From an uncultured Peptostreptococcaceae bacterium (GTDB lineage: Bacteria; Bacillota; Clostridia; Peptostreptococcales; Anaerovoracaceae), in NCBI GenBank assembly GCA_910588185.1, contig CAJUQR010000005.1, forward strand, positions 1 through 64,000: DNA of 64,000 nt, written 5' to 3'. Each line of letters begins with the position of its first letter. The stretch's first letter is position 1. Positions 17,727 through 27,337 of this stretch are shown piece by piece. Below the pieces are notes generated by a model. It did no database searches, had not been told where the DNA came from, and was given only the letters and a program-made list of their open reading frames with translations. The translations under genes were made by a program, and so were the position numbers.

Positions 17727-20700
17727 TTGATATAATAGAAAGAGCGCTTGGACAACAAAATATCGGCAATTTAAAAAGAGATGAGCTAAAGTATAAACTT
17801 GAGCGAGCATCTATAAAGAAAGAATTGGGAGTGTTATCTATAGATATAACTCTCAATTTTGTAATGCCTGTTTCCATATGCGAAACTATAAAAGAAGAGA
17901 TAATTGAGAAGCTTGATCACAAGATAAAGGATGTGGAACTGAATTTTGAATATTGCGATGTTGTCATGACAATGGAAGATTCAATAAAGTTTTTCATACC
18001 GCATATGATACGGATAGTTAATGGAGATTATTCCTCTATAACTAAAACCATACAGTCTGATAATATACAGTGGGACGGAGAGAATCTTGTCATATATGCG
18101 CTTGGAGACTTTGCCGTTTCAAATCTGAATGATAAGGTGAAAAAACAGTTTGAGATATTGCTAAAAAAATACCTTAATATAGATTCCCATATTATTTTTA
18201 AGAACAACGAAGAATTGTACATACAAAAAGCGGAATCTTTTAAAGCCGATGAGGAAAAAGAGATAAGAGAATCTGTGGCGGCATATGCCAAAACTTTGCA
18301 GGAAAAGTCTTTGAATAAGCCTGATAATTCAGTCAAAGAAGAGAAAAGCTTTAAGCCAAAAGGAGAATGGCAGGGAAGAGGAAGAAAAAAGGAACTGCCT
18401 GCATCAGGCAATCGTATAATGGGAAAGGATATAGGTATTGCTTCGCTCACTGCGCTCAGGGATATAGATCCATCTCAGGGTATAGTGGTTGTGGAAGGCA
18501 GTATTTTTAAGATAGACTTCAGACTTATTAAAAGCGGAAATTATCTTATGACATTGCTTTTGACAGATAATACTACGACTATATGTACTAAAGCTTTTAT
18601 AACAGAGAGCAAGCACGATGAAATAATAAGCCTCCTTAAATCAGGTGATTCTATCAAAATAAGAGGTGAAGTTCAGTGGGATACATTTGAAAACCTCAAT
18701 ACTATAATGATAAAAGATATTGAGAAATGTGAAAATGATGATGCGGGAAGGCAAGATACTTGGCCTTACGGAAAACGAGTTGAACTTCATGCCCATACAA
18801 AGATGAGTTCAATGGATGGTTTAAACGAACCTGCTGATATAGTTAATCAGGCGGCGGCTTGGGGACAGCCGGCAGTGGCCATTACAGACCATGGAGTAGT
18901 ACAAGCCTTTCCTGATGCGGCTAAAGCTGCAAAGAAGCTTAAGGATAAGGGCAAGGAAATAAAGATAATATATGGTATGGAAGGATACGTGTTTGATGAT
19001 GATGGTCTCATAGATGAAGAGGGCAATATAGATTATAAGAGCAGATATACGAACCATATAATATTGCTTGCTGCTACTCAAGAGGGACTGAAAAATATTT
19101 ATAAACTTGTATCATATTCTCATCTTAATTATTTTTATAAAAGACCTAGGCTTCCTAAGTCCGTGATTGAAGCCAACAGAGAGGGGATAATTATAGGCTC
19201 TGCATGTGAGGCAGGAGAAGTTTATCAGGCATTTTATCATCAAAAATCTCATGAAGAGATAGTAAAGATAGCTGAATTTTATGATTATCTTGAGATACAG
19301 CCTCTGATAAATAATAAGTTTTTGACTGAGGATAGAACAGAAGGCGGCAAATATCCTGACAGGCGTCAGTTGACTATAGAAGAACTTAAAGATATTAACA
19401 GACAGATAGTTGCACTTGGAGATGAACTTAATAAACCTGTTGTGGCAACTACAGATGCACATTACGATCAGGCCACATCTGCCATATACAGAAATATAAT
19501 AATGGCAGGTCAAGGATATAAGGATGCGGAGAATGGTCAGGGACTTTATCTGAGAACGACAGACGAAATGATGGAGGAATTTTCATACCTTGGTGAGGAT
19601 GTTGCCCGTAAAGTCGTAATAGAAAATACTAATTTGATAGCAGATAGAATAGATGAGCTTCTGCCTGTTCCCAAAGGTAAATTTCCTCCGAAGATAGAAG
19701 GCGCAGAAGATACTCTTCGAAAAACTTGCATGGAAAAAGCTCATAGCATATATGGCGATCCGCTTCCGGAAATTATAGGTGAGAGACTGGAAAAGGAGCT
19801 TAGTTCCATAATAAACAATGGATATGCGGTAATGTATGTGTCAGCTCAAATGTTGGTAAACAAATCTCTGAAGGACGGATATTTGGTTGGCTCAAGAGGA
19901 TCTGTAGGCTCATCTCTTGCTGCAACTATGGCAGGCATAACTGAGGTTAATCCTCTGGATCCTCATTACATTTGTCCTGAATGCAAACATTTAGAATGGG
20001 GCGATATGCAGGTCTACGACTGTGGAATAGATATGCCGCCTAAAGAGTGCTCTGTGTGCGGAGCTGAAATGAATCGTGACGGTTTTACCATACCATTTGC
20101 AACTTTCCTTGGATTTGATGGAGACAAAGAGCCGGATATAGACCTTAATTTTGCAGGAGAATATCAGCCTATAGCACATAAGTATGTAGGAACTATATTC
20201 GGAGAAAAAAATGTTTACAAAGCGGGCACGGTAGGCACAATAGCAGATAAAACTGCCTATGGATATGTAAGAAAATTTTATGATGAGCAGGGAATTCCTA
20301 TAAATAAATATGAGGCAGATAGACTCACAGCTCATTGTACAGGCGTCAAGAGAACTACAGGACAGCACCCCGGTGGTATTGTAATCGTGCCTGATGATCA
20401 TGAAATCTATGAGTTTTGTCCTGTTCAGCATCCTGCTAACGATGTAAAATCAGATATTGTTACTACTCATTTTGATTATCATAAGATAGATGAAAACCTG
20501 TTAAAGCTTGATATACTTGGACATAATGTTCCGTCAATGATAAGACAGCTTCAGGATATGACAGGTATTGACCCTTTGACGGTTCCTCTTACCGACAGAA
20601 AGGTACTGAGTATATTTAACGGTATTGAGGCTCTTGATATTAAAGATTCTGATTATAAATTTACTCACGGTTCATATGCAATACCTGAATTTGGAACTTC

Positions 20701-21553
20701 ATTTGTAAGGCAGATGCTTGATGATATTAAGCCTGATAAGTTTGCAGATTTAGTTAGAATATCAGGATTTTCTCACGGAACAGACGTATGGCTTAACAAT
20801 GCTCAGGATTATATACGTCAAGGCATTGCTACCATGCGTGAAGTTATTTCAACCAGAGATGACATAATGAACTATCTGATGCTAAAGGGGATAGAAAACA
20901 AGATGTCTTTCCAGATAATGGAGGATGTGAGAAAAAACAGACCATTGAAAGAAGAGCAGCTAAATGTAATGAAAGAACATGGAGTACCTGACTGGTATAT
21001 AGATTCATGTATCAAAATTCAATACATGTTCCCGCGTGCACACGCTGTAGCCTATACCATGATGTCATTTAGAATGGCGTGGTATAAAGTCTATTATCCT
21101 GTGGAGTTTTATGCTACATATTTTAGCAGCGTAGTTGCAGATTTTGATGAAGAAACTATTTTACGCGGAAGCGAAGCTATTTTAGAAAAGATAAATTTGG
21201 TGAATGCCAAGGGCAAAGCGGCTACAGATAAAGAGAAAAACGAGGTTACTGTTTTGGAAGTAGCTTATGAAATGTATTCAAGAGGATATGATTTTATAGA
21301 TATGACTCTTGGAGAATCAGATGCAGCAAAATTTAAGATTAAAGACGGCAAAGTACTGCTGCCATTTATGGCTTTGAACGGAATGGGAGAGACTGCTGCA
21401 AGAGCTTTTGCCGATGAATACAAAGTGAAGCCGTATGAGACCATAGAGGATATTTTTAAGCGGGCTAAGATAAGTAAATCATCTGTGGATGCGCTGAAAG
21501 CGAGAGGCGTCTTAAGAGGACTTCCCGAAACAGATCAGCTGAGCTTTTTCTAA
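17723..21553 (+). CDS. polC: DNA polymerase III PolC, lacking the exonuclease insert
   Basis: PolC is the replicative DNA polymerase of Firmicutes. This copy has 1276 residues against roughly 1430 usual. The order is N-terminal domain, OB domain (about 225-345), PHP domain from KRVELHAHTKMSSMD (about 352) with AITDHGVVQ, then palm and fingers with GSRGSVGSS, a zinc site CPEC/CSVC, PDIDLNF and KLDILGH, ending DQLSFF. In ordinary PolC a DnaQ-like 3'-5' exonuclease interrupts the PHP domain after the IYGMEA region. Here IYGMEGYVFDDDG runs through 20-odd residues straight into NHIILLAATQEGLKN, and no FDxETTG motif exists. ATG 17723 (ATGA overlap with ispG) is preferred; a TTG at 17699 in the same frame is an alternative. 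A terminator follows. Confidence 0.95.
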   Translation: MIDIIERALGQQNIGNLKRDELKYKLERASIKKELGVLSIDITLNFVMPVSICETIKEEIIEKLDHKIKDVELNFEYCDVVMTMEDSIKFFIPHMIRIVNGDYSSITKTIQSDNIQWDGENLVIYALGDFAVSNLNDKVKKQFEILLKKYLNIDSHIIFKNNEELYIQKAESFKADEEKEIRESVAAYAKTLQEKSLNKPDNSVKEEKSFKPKGEWQGRGRKKELPASGNRIMGKDIGIASLTALRDIDPSQGIVVVEGSIFKIDFRLIKSGNYLMTLLLTDNTTTICTKAFITESKHDEIISLLKSGDSIKIRGEVQWDTFENLNTIMIKDIEKCENDDAGRQDTWPYGKRVELHAHTKMSSMDGLNEPADIVNQAAAWGQPAVAITDHGVVQAFPDAAKAAKKLKDKGKEIKIIYGMEGYVFDDDGLIDEEGNIDYKSRYTNHIILLAATQEGLKNIYKLVSYSHLNYFYKRPRLPKSVIEANREGIIIGSACEAGEVYQAFYHQKSHEEIVKIAEFYDYLEIQPLINNKFLTEDRTEGGKYPDRRQLTIEELKDINRQIVALGDELNKPVVATTDAHYDQATSAIYRNIIMAGQGYKDAENGQGLYLRTTDEMMEEFSYLGEDVARKVVIENTNLIADRIDELLPVPKGKFPPKIEGAEDTLRKTCMEKAHSIYGDPLPEIIGERLEKELSSIINNGYAVMYVSAQMLVNKSLKDGYLVGSRGSVGSSLAATMAGITEVNPLDPHYICPECKHLEWGDMQVYDCGIDMPPKECSVCGAEMNRDGFTIPFATFLGFDGDKEPDIDLNFAGEYQPIAHKYVGTIFGEKNVYKAGTVGTIADKTAYGYVRKFYDEQGIPINKYEADRLTAHCTGVKRTTGQHPGGIVIVPDDHEIYEFCPVQHPANDVKSDIVTTHFDYHKIDENLLKLDILGHNVPSMIRQLQDMTGIDPLTVPLTDRKVLSIFNGIEALDIKDSDYKFTHGSYAIPEFGTSFVRQMLDDIKPDKFADLVRISGFSHGTDVWLNNAQDYIRQGIATMREVISTRDDIMNYLMLKGIENKMSFQIMEDVRKNRPLKEEQLNVMKEHGVPDWYIDSCIKIQYMFPRAHAVAYTMMSFRMAWYKVYYPVEFYATYFSSVVADFDEETILRGSEAILEKINLVNAKGKAATDKEKNEVTVLEVAYEMYSRGYDFIDMTLGESDAAKFKIKDGKVLLPFMALNGMGETAARAFADEYKVKPYETIEDIFKRAKISKSSVDALKARGVLRGLPETDQLSFF

Positions 21554-21560
21554 GGTAAGT

Positions 21561-21606
21561 AATGCTGTGAATTTTTATCATTTACTGAAAATTTACAGCA
21601 TTTTTG
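21561..21606 (+). terminator. Terminator after polC
   Basis: A 15-bp stem, AATGCTGTGAATTTT (21561-21575) / AAAATTTACAGCATT (21588-21602), with one G-T pair and a T tract ends the pyrH-to-polC operon. Confidence 0.85.
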
Positions 21607-21904
21607 TGCTTAAACAAAGGTTCTGAGTGCGTAGCAGGCAATTGTGATTCTTTTCGTTGAGAAGGTTTTCTCACTAAATCCGAAAAACTTTGCCTACAGA
21701 GAGAATTTTTCCGATTTTTTCTCTCAAAAAATGAATTTACTTAATTTTATTTTAAAATTAAGATGAAATTAAACTCATTTTTCTCTTACATGTAATATTT
21801 TTATCATATTTAAGAGAAAACTGGCTTAAAAATTCTCTTGAACCACAGTGTTTTTTAAATTTAGTGAGAAAAGGTAAAGTAAAACATTTAATTACTAAAA
21901 TTAT
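21607..21904. other. Non-coding, inverted-repeat-rich stretch before rimP
   Basis: No gene is seen here. The block is AT-rich and packed with inverted repeats: GAGAGAA/TTCTCTC (21699-21725), TTAATTTTA/TAAAATTAA (from 21741), TTTTCTCTTA/TAAGAGAAAA (21779-21788 / 21811-21820), and a long-range pair TTTTCTCACTAAA (about 21667) / TTTAGTGAGAAAA (about 21860). Confidence 0.6.
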
Positions 21905-21933
21905 TTGACGGCATCGGTATTATGTGATATTAT
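21905..21933 (+). promoter_or_regulatory. Sigma-A promoter of the rimP operon
   Basis: TTGACG (21905-21910), a 17-base spacer and TATTAT (21928-21933) form a near-consensus promoter. A hairpin AGAGTGGG/CCCACTCT (about 21968-21988) follows in the leader just before the rimP ribosome binding site. Confidence 0.85.
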
Positions 21934-22028
21934 ATTTAAGGATTAAAATTCTAAAAGGTATTACTTAGAGAGTGGGCAAAACCCACTCTTTCAGTTTTAT
22001 TGTGAATAACATCGAATTAGGAGGACAG

Positions 22029-22508
22029 ATGGCAAAGAAAAAAATAACAGAGCTAGTGGATGATCTTTTATCAGAGTTTCTTTTGGAAAACGGTCTTGAA
22101 CTTTATCACTCTGAGTTTGTAAAAGAGGGAAAAGATTGGTTTTTGAGGGTTTATATCGATAAACTGGGCACAGACTGTGAAGATTATGTATCTACTGATA
22201 ATTGTGAACTTGTAAGCAGATTTTTAAGCAAAGAACTTGATGAAGCTGATCCTATAGCTCAGAATTATTATCTGGAGGTATCCTCACCGGGTATGGACAG
22301 GACGCTTTACAGACAAAAGGATTTTGACAAATTCGCTGGAAAACAAGTAGAAGTGAACTTGTATAAGAGTGTTGAAGGTAAAAAGATGTTCTCCGGAGTT
22401 CTTGTAGGACTTATAGATGAAAATATTGTAATTACTGATGAAAAAGATAATGAAATGAAGTTTCCTGCGGAACAGGTGGCGAAGACCTGCCTTGCCGTAG
22501 TTTTTTAG
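22029..22508 (+). CDS. rimP: Ribosome maturation factor RimP
   Basis: RimP helps assemble the 30S subunit. This 159-residue protein has WFLRVYIDK (about residues 38-46), the CELVSRFLSKELDE segment and YYLEVSSPGMDRTLYRQKDF (about 78-97), the family core. The ATG at 22029 is set by AGGAGG at 22019-22024; an in-frame GTG at 21972 lies inside the leader hairpin and is rejected. It heads the rimP-nusA-ylxR-ylxQ-infB operon. Confidence 0.95.
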   Translation: MAKKKITELVDDLLSEFLLENGLELYHSEFVKEGKDWFLRVYIDKLGTDCEDYVSTDNCELVSRFLSKELDEADPIAQNYYLEVSSPGMDRTLYRQKDFDKFAGKQVEVNLYKSVEGKKMFSGVLVGLIDENIVITDEKDNEMKFPAEQVAKTCLAVVF

Positions 22509-22526
22509 GAGGAGGTTAATTTTAAA

Positions 22527-23618
22527 ATGAACAGAGAGTTTATTCAGGCGATTGAGGATCTTGAGAAAGAACGCCAGATTTCAAAGGATGTGCTGATTGA
22601 GGCGATAGAATCAGCTTTGGTATCAGCATATAAGAAGAATTATGGCACATCACAGAACGTAAGAGTGGATATTGACCATGAGTCAGGAGATATTGCGGTC
22701 CTTATGCGCATGGATGTTGTGGAAGAAGTGGAAGATGAACTTACTCAGATTTCTATAGATGAAGCAAGAGAAATAGATTACAGATATGAGGTTGGAGATA
22801 TAGTGGAGTATCAAGTTACTCCAAGAGATTTCGGCAGAATTGCGGCACAGACTGCCAAACAGGTGGTTGTGCAGAGAATCAGAGAAGCTGAAAGAGGAAT
22901 GATATTTGATGATTATATTACAAGACAGGGTGAAATCGTTACAGGAACAGTTCAGAGGATAAGCAACGAAACTATATTTGTTAACTTGGGAAAGACAGAA
23001 GGTATTCTTTCTGCCAATGAGCAAGTTCCGGGAGAAAGATATAAAGTCAATGACCGCCTTAAAGTATATATTATGGATGTAAAGAAGACTACTAAAGGCC
23101 CGCAGGTATTTCTTTCAAGATCACATCCTGGACTGGTTAAACGTTTGTTTGAACTTGAAGTTCCCGAAATTGAGGACGGAACAGTAGAAATAAAAGGTAT
23201 TGCAAGAGAAGCAGGTTCCAGAACTAAACTTGCAGTATATACTTCTTTTGAAGATGTGGATCCTGTAGGAGCGTGTGTAGGAACCAGAGGAACGAGAGTT
23301 CAGGCTATAGTAGATGAACTTCATGGAGAGAAAATTGATATCATCGTATGGAATGAAGATCCTAAGGAGTTAATCGCAAGCGTCTTAAGTCCTGCAAAAG
23401 TAGAAGAAGTAATAATTGCGGAGAACGGGGAAAAGGCGGCAACGGTGGTAGTTCCGGATTATCAATTGTCTCTTGCCATAGGTAAGGAAGGTCAAAACGT
23501 TAGGCTTGCGGCAAAGGTAAGCGGATGGAAGATAGACATTAAAAGCCATTCCCAGTATGAAAAAGGCGAAGAAGTAGATATTGTAAAATGTGATGAGGAA
23601 GACCCAATTGAAGGATAA
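22527..23618 (+). CDS. nusA: Transcription termination/antitermination factor NusA
   Basis: NusA binds RNA polymerase and nascent RNA to control pausing and termination. The 363 residues cover the N-terminal polymerase-binding domain (1-130), S1 (about 135-200: GTVQRISNETIFVNLG), KH1 (CVGTRGTRVQAIVDEL) and KH2 (IGKEGQNVRLAAKVSGWKIDI), with no extra C-terminal repeats, as usual in Firmicutes. AGGAGG precedes the ATG. Its end overlaps the start region of the next gene. Confidence 0.97.
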   Translation: MNREFIQAIEDLEKERQISKDVLIEAIESALVSAYKKNYGTSQNVRVDIDHESGDIAVLMRMDVVEEVEDELTQISIDEAREIDYRYEVGDIVEYQVTPRDFGRIAAQTAKQVVVQRIREAERGMIFDDYITRQGEIVTGTVQRISNETIFVNLGKTEGILSANEQVPGERYKVNDRLKVYIMDVKKTTKGPQVFLSRSHPGLVKRLFELEVPEIEDGTVEIKGIAREAGSRTKLAVYTSFEDVDPVGACVGTRGTRVQAIVDELHGEKIDIIVWNEDPKELIASVLSPAKVEEVIIAENGEKAATVVVPDYQLSLAIGKEGQNVRLAAKVSGWKIDIKSHSQYEKGEEVDIVKCDEEDPIEG

Positions 23619-23883
23619 GAAAATACCTATGCGCAGATGTATAGGTTGTATGGAGTCAAAAGAAAAGAAACAGTTGGTCAGGATTGCCGGATATGAAGGA
23701 AATATAACGGTAGATCTTACAGGAAGAGCAAAAGGGAGAGGAGCATATTTGTGCAAATCCAATAGTGCTTGCTGGGATAAGGCATATAAGAAAAAGTCTT
23801 TGGAACGAAGCCTTGGAATGGTTGTAAGTGAAGAACAAAAAAGAGATATATTTGACAAGTTGACCAAACTTAATGAAGAGTAG
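23608..23883 (+). CDS. rnpM: YlxR/RnpM family RNA-binding protein
   Basis: This protein of about 91 residues has the YlxR core: IPMRRCIGC, then DLTGRAKGRGAYLC and KKKSLERSLG. YlxR (RnpM) binds RNase P RNA and modulates it in Bacillus. The start is uncertain: TTG 23608, with GAGGAAG about 6 bases upstream, gives the usual MKDKKIPMRRC start; GTG 23590 and ATG 23593 in the same frame lie inside nusA. It keeps its standard place between nusA and ylxQ. Confidence 0.85.
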   Translation: MKDKKIPMRRCIGCMESKEKKQLVRIAGYEGNITVDLTGRAKGRGAYLCKSNSACWDKAYKKKSLERSLGMVVSEEQKRDIFDKLTKLNEE

Positions 23884-24198
23884 ATGAGAGATAAAGTTTT
23901 TAGATATATCGGATTGGCAGCAAGAGGAAGAATGGTTGCCATAGGATATAATACATGTGTCTTTTCCATGAGTAAAAGTAAAGTGAAATTAATAATTTTA
24001 GCTGAAGATCTTTCTCAAAATTCTGTAGAGAAGATAAAATCTGAAGCTGACAGAAAAGGGATTCCTGTAAGGGTATACGGAAATAAACAAGAACTTTCAC
24101 ATATGACTGGAAAAGAGAATTCGGGAATTTTTGGCATTACAGATGCCAATTTATCAAAAGCGATTTTAGAAGAGATTGATCATATGCAATCAGTATAA
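23884..24198 (+). CDS. L7Ae/L30e-family ribosomal protein (YlxQ-like)
   Basis: This 104-residue protein has an L7Ae-type fold: YIGLAARGRMVAIGYN, KLIILAEDLSQNSVEKI, then IPVRVYGNKQELSHMTGKEN. Members bind kink-turn RNA; YlxQ's own role is unclear. The ATG follows the YlxR stop codon directly, and infB starts 14 bases on, the classic arrangement. Confidence 0.88.
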   Translation: MRDKVFRYIGLAARGRMVAIGYNTCVFSMSKSKVKLIILAEDLSQNSVEKIKSEADRKGIPVRVYGNKQELSHMTGKENSGIFGITDANLSKAILEEIDHMQSV

Positions 24199-24212
24199 GA
24201 GGAGGTGTTCTA

Positions 24213-26885
24213 ATGGCAACAGAAAGTAACACAAAAGAAACAAAAATTGTAAGGGCTACACCCAAAAAATCAGACAGCCAACAGGAAGAACAACCGAGAG
24301 TTACTGTCAAGGCGGCAGTAAAACCTCAGGTAAGAACTCAAAGTAAAACAGCAAGACCTAAGCAGGCATTTCAGGATAAGCCTACTCAGAGACCGCCTAT
24401 GGGAAAACCTGTAGCAAATAAAAATTTAGAAGGAAGGGGCAGGATTCCTATGGGAAAGCCTGTAGTTCCTAAAGAAGTTGCAGAAAGAGGCAAAGAAGAA
24501 GCAAAGGAAGAGATTAAGATAGAAGAAACTTTGGAAGTTAAGGTTTCAGATGTTGAAGCTGTTTCTGTTCCTGAAAAAGAAGTACATGAGCCAGCTGTAG
24601 AAAAAGAAATACCTAAAGAGTCGGCTCCTGTGAAAAAGGAAGAAGTTAAAACAGCTAGACCTGCTATAGGTTCAAAACCTGAAAGAACTGAAAAATCTGA
24701 GAGAACTGCAAATAGATCGGATAGACCTCAGCGTGAGGGAAGAACTGAGGGTCGAAGAGATCGCAGCGACAGACCGCAAAGAAGCGATCGCCCTGAAAGA
24801 GGAGATAGGCCTCAGAGAAGTGATAACAGACCTCAAAGAGGTGATAGACCTCAGCGTGATAACAGGCAGGATAGAGGTGCCAGAAAGGACACAAGATCTT
24901 CTGCTCCGGCTGGAGAAGATATTAACGTAAAATCAGGTCAGAAGAGAGCAGAAAAGCTCCAACATCCTGAAAAGGAAAGAAATAAATTTGCTAAGCTTGA
25001 GAATAATTCAGGTAAGAAAAGTAAGCAAAAGATACAAGAACGTTCTTTGGAAAAACAAGCAAAGCCTAAAAAGCACAATAAACCTAAGCCTGCTCCTGTA
25101 GAGGAAGAAGATATCATGGAAGAACTTCCTACAGGAACAGTAGCTGTTACAGTGCCTATTACTGTAGCAGGTTTCTGTGAGCAAGTAGGAGTATCAAATT
25201 CACAGGTTATAATGGCTCTTATGAAGCTTGGAATTATGGCCAATATCAATCAAAATATAGATGAAGATACTGTTATGGTTCTTGCTGATGAGCTTGGAAT
25301 CAGTGTTGTAGTTGCAAAAGTTGAAGAAGAAGAGGTAGAAGAAGGTCTTGAAACCTTTGAAGACAAAGAAGAAGATTTGAAGCCGAGAGCTCCGATAATT
25401 ACTGTAATGGGTCATGTTGACCATGGTAAGACTTCACTTCTTGATGCCATAAGAAAGACCAACGTAACAGCGTCTGAATCAGGCGGAATCACTCAGCATA
25501 TAGGTGCTTCAGAAGTAACTATAAATGGTCAGAAGATAGTATTCTTAGATACTCCTGGACATGAAGCGTTTACTGCTATGAGAGCAAGAGGAGCACATAT
25601 TACTGATATTGCCGTTTTGGTAGTTGCTGCTGATGATTCAGTAAAACCTCAGACTGTAGAATCAATAAGTCATGCAAAAGCAGCAGGAGTTCCTATAATA
25701 GTTGCAATTAATAAGATAGATAAGCCTGGAGCAAATCCTGACAGAGTTAAACAAGATTTGACTGAACACGGAATTCTTGTAGAAGACTGGGGCGGAGATG
25801 TAATTTCGGTACCAGTATCAGCAAAGTCCGGCGAAGGAATTGTAAACTTGCTTGAGATGATACTGCTTCAAGCTGAAGTTTTAGAGCTTAAAGCAAATCC
25901 TAATCGTCTTGCCATGGGTTCAGTAATCGAGGCTAGACTTGACAAAAACAAGGGACCAGTAGCAACTCTTCTTGTGACTAACGGAACTATGAAGAGCGGA
26001 ATGAGCGTGGTTGCAGGAACATCTTCCGGAAGAATTCGTCTTATGACCAACTATAAAGGAGAAACCATAAGAAAAGCAGGTCCTGCTACAGCAGTTGAGA
26101 TTCTTGGTCTGACTGATGTTCCTGAAGCAGGAGATGAATTCCATGCAGTCAAGGAAGATAAGATTGCAAGAGAAATTGCAGAAAACAGAAAAGCTAAGCT
26201 TAGAGAAGAAATATTAGCAAGAAATGCCAGCACAACATTGGAGCAGTTGTTCAGCCAGATTCAGGAAGGTGAAGTTAAAGACCTTAACTTGATAATCAAA
26301 GGCGATGTACAAGGTTCGATAGGTGCTATAGTTGCATCTCTTGAAAAACTTAATAATGAAAATGTAAGAGTAAAGATTATTCATACAGGTGTAGGTACTG
26401 TTACAGAATCTGATGTAATGCTTGCAGGAACTACAGGTTCCGTAATAATAGGATTTAATGTAAGACCTAGCACTGCGGTACAGACATTTGCCGACAGAGA
26501 AAATATTCAGATAAGACTTTACAGGGTAATTTATGACATAATAAACGATGTGGAAGATGCTATGAAAGGTATGCTCGATCCTGAATTTAAAGAAGAAGTC
26601 CTTGGTAAGGTTGAAGTCAGAGAGACATTTAAGGTTCCTAATATTGGAATCATTGCAGGCGCTTATGTACAGGAAGGTAAAGTCATACGTAATGCCGAAA
26701 TCAGATTGGTTCGTGACGGCATAGTAATCCACGAGGGCAAGATTTCTTCACTGAGAAGATTCAAAGATGATGCTAAAGAAGTAAATCAAGGATATGAGTG
26801 CGGTATCGGAATTGAGAATTATAATGATATAAAAATCGGGGATACTATTGAATGTTTCCATATGGTAGAAGTAGAAAGAAAGTAA
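24213..26885 (+). CDS. infB: Translation initiation factor IF-2
   Basis: IF-2 is a GTPase that places initiator fMet-tRNA on the 30S subunit. The 890 residues have a long, low-complexity N-terminus (1-310) with an Arg/Asp repeat region (QRSDRP, RGDRPQR units, about 165-220), an IF2-N domain (about 318-365), and the G domain with GHVDHGKT at about 400, DTPGHEA and NKIDKP. Domains II-IV follow, with GDVQGSIGA and IGFNVRP. A start with AGGAGGTG is clear. The Arg/Asp repeats are richer than usual but lie in a region variable in all species. Confidence 0.97.
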   Translation: MATESNTKETKIVRATPKKSDSQQEEQPRVTVKAAVKPQVRTQSKTARPKQAFQDKPTQRPPMGKPVANKNLEGRGRIPMGKPVVPKEVAERGKEEAKEEIKIEETLEVKVSDVEAVSVPEKEVHEPAVEKEIPKESAPVKKEEVKTARPAIGSKPERTEKSERTANRSDRPQREGRTEGRRDRSDRPQRSDRPERGDRPQRSDNRPQRGDRPQRDNRQDRGARKDTRSSAPAGEDINVKSGQKRAEKLQHPEKERNKFAKLENNSGKKSKQKIQERSLEKQAKPKKHNKPKPAPVEEEDIMEELPTGTVAVTVPITVAGFCEQVGVSNSQVIMALMKLGIMANINQNIDEDTVMVLADELGISVVVAKVEEEEVEEGLETFEDKEEDLKPRAPIITVMGHVDHGKTSLLDAIRKTNVTASESGGITQHIGASEVTINGQKIVFLDTPGHEAFTAMRARGAHITDIAVLVVAADDSVKPQTVESISHAKAAGVPIIVAINKIDKPGANPDRVKQDLTEHGILVEDWGGDVISVPVSAKSGEGIVNLLEMILLQAEVLELKANPNRLAMGSVIEARLDKNKGPVATLLVTNGTMKSGMSVVAGTSSGRIRLMTNYKGETIRKAGPATAVEILGLTDVPEAGDEFHAVKEDKIAREIAENRKAKLREEILARNASTTLEQLFSQIQEGEVKDLNLIIKGDVQGSIGAIVASLEKLNNENVRVKIIHTGVGTVTESDVMLAGTTGSVIIGFNVRPSTAVQTFADRENIQIRLYRVIYDIINDVEDAMKGMLDPEFKEEVLGKVEVRETFKVPNIGIIAGAYVQEGKVIRNAEIRLVRDGIVIHEGKISSLRRFKDDAKEVNQGYECGIGIENYNDIKIGDTIECFHMVEVERK

Positions 26886-26924
26886 AACTGATTTTAATCT
26901 TTGCTCTTTCGGAAAGGAAGAATA

Positions 26925-27335
26925 ATGGGAAAAGGTTACAGACAAGGCAGGCTGGGTGAAGAGATCAGGAAGATAATAGGAAGTATGCTTATTCATCAGA
27001 TCAAAGATCCCAGATTGTCTTCGATGATAAGTATATCCGGGGTAGATGTGACAAGCGATGGCAGCTATGCCACATGTTATGTATCTGCCTTTGATATGTC
27101 AAAGGACGAAGAAGAAAAAAAAGCCCATGAGAAAGAAATCTTGGAAGGTCTTAAAAGTGCAGCAGGTCTTTTTCGTAAAGAGATAGGAAGACAAGTGAGA
27201 ATGCGCCGTGTTCCCGAGCTTTTGTTTAAGATGGATCATTCCATGGAATATGGCAAGCATATAGACGAAATACTGGGAACTATGGACTTTGACAGTTATC
27301 AAAAAGATGATGAGGATGGAACTTTGTTGGAGTAA
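26925..27335 (+). CDS. rbfA: Ribosome-binding factor A
   Basis: RbfA binds 16S rRNA helix 1 during 30S maturation. This 136-residue protein has RQGRLGEEIRKIIGSML at the start, IKDPRLSSMISISGVDVTSD and RMRRVPELLFKMDHSMEYG. ATG 26925 behind GGAAAGGAAG is chosen over an in-frame start at 26901. It sits 2 bases before nrnA. Confidence 0.95.
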   Translation: MGKGYRQGRLGEEIRKIIGSMLIHQIKDPRLSSMISISGVDVTSDGSYATCYVSAFDMSKDEEEKKAHEKEILEGLKSAAGLFRKEIGRQVRMRRVPELLFKMDHSMEYGKHIDEILGTMDFDSYQKDDEDGTLLE

Positions 27336-27337
27336 AT

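Noticed and set aside
21972..22028. Longer rimP start at GTG 21972
   Set aside because: It lies in the leader hairpin; AGGAGG fits ATG 22029.
24733..24930. Alternative frame in the IF-2 Arg/Asp repeat region
   Set aside because: Shadow of a low-complexity part of infB.
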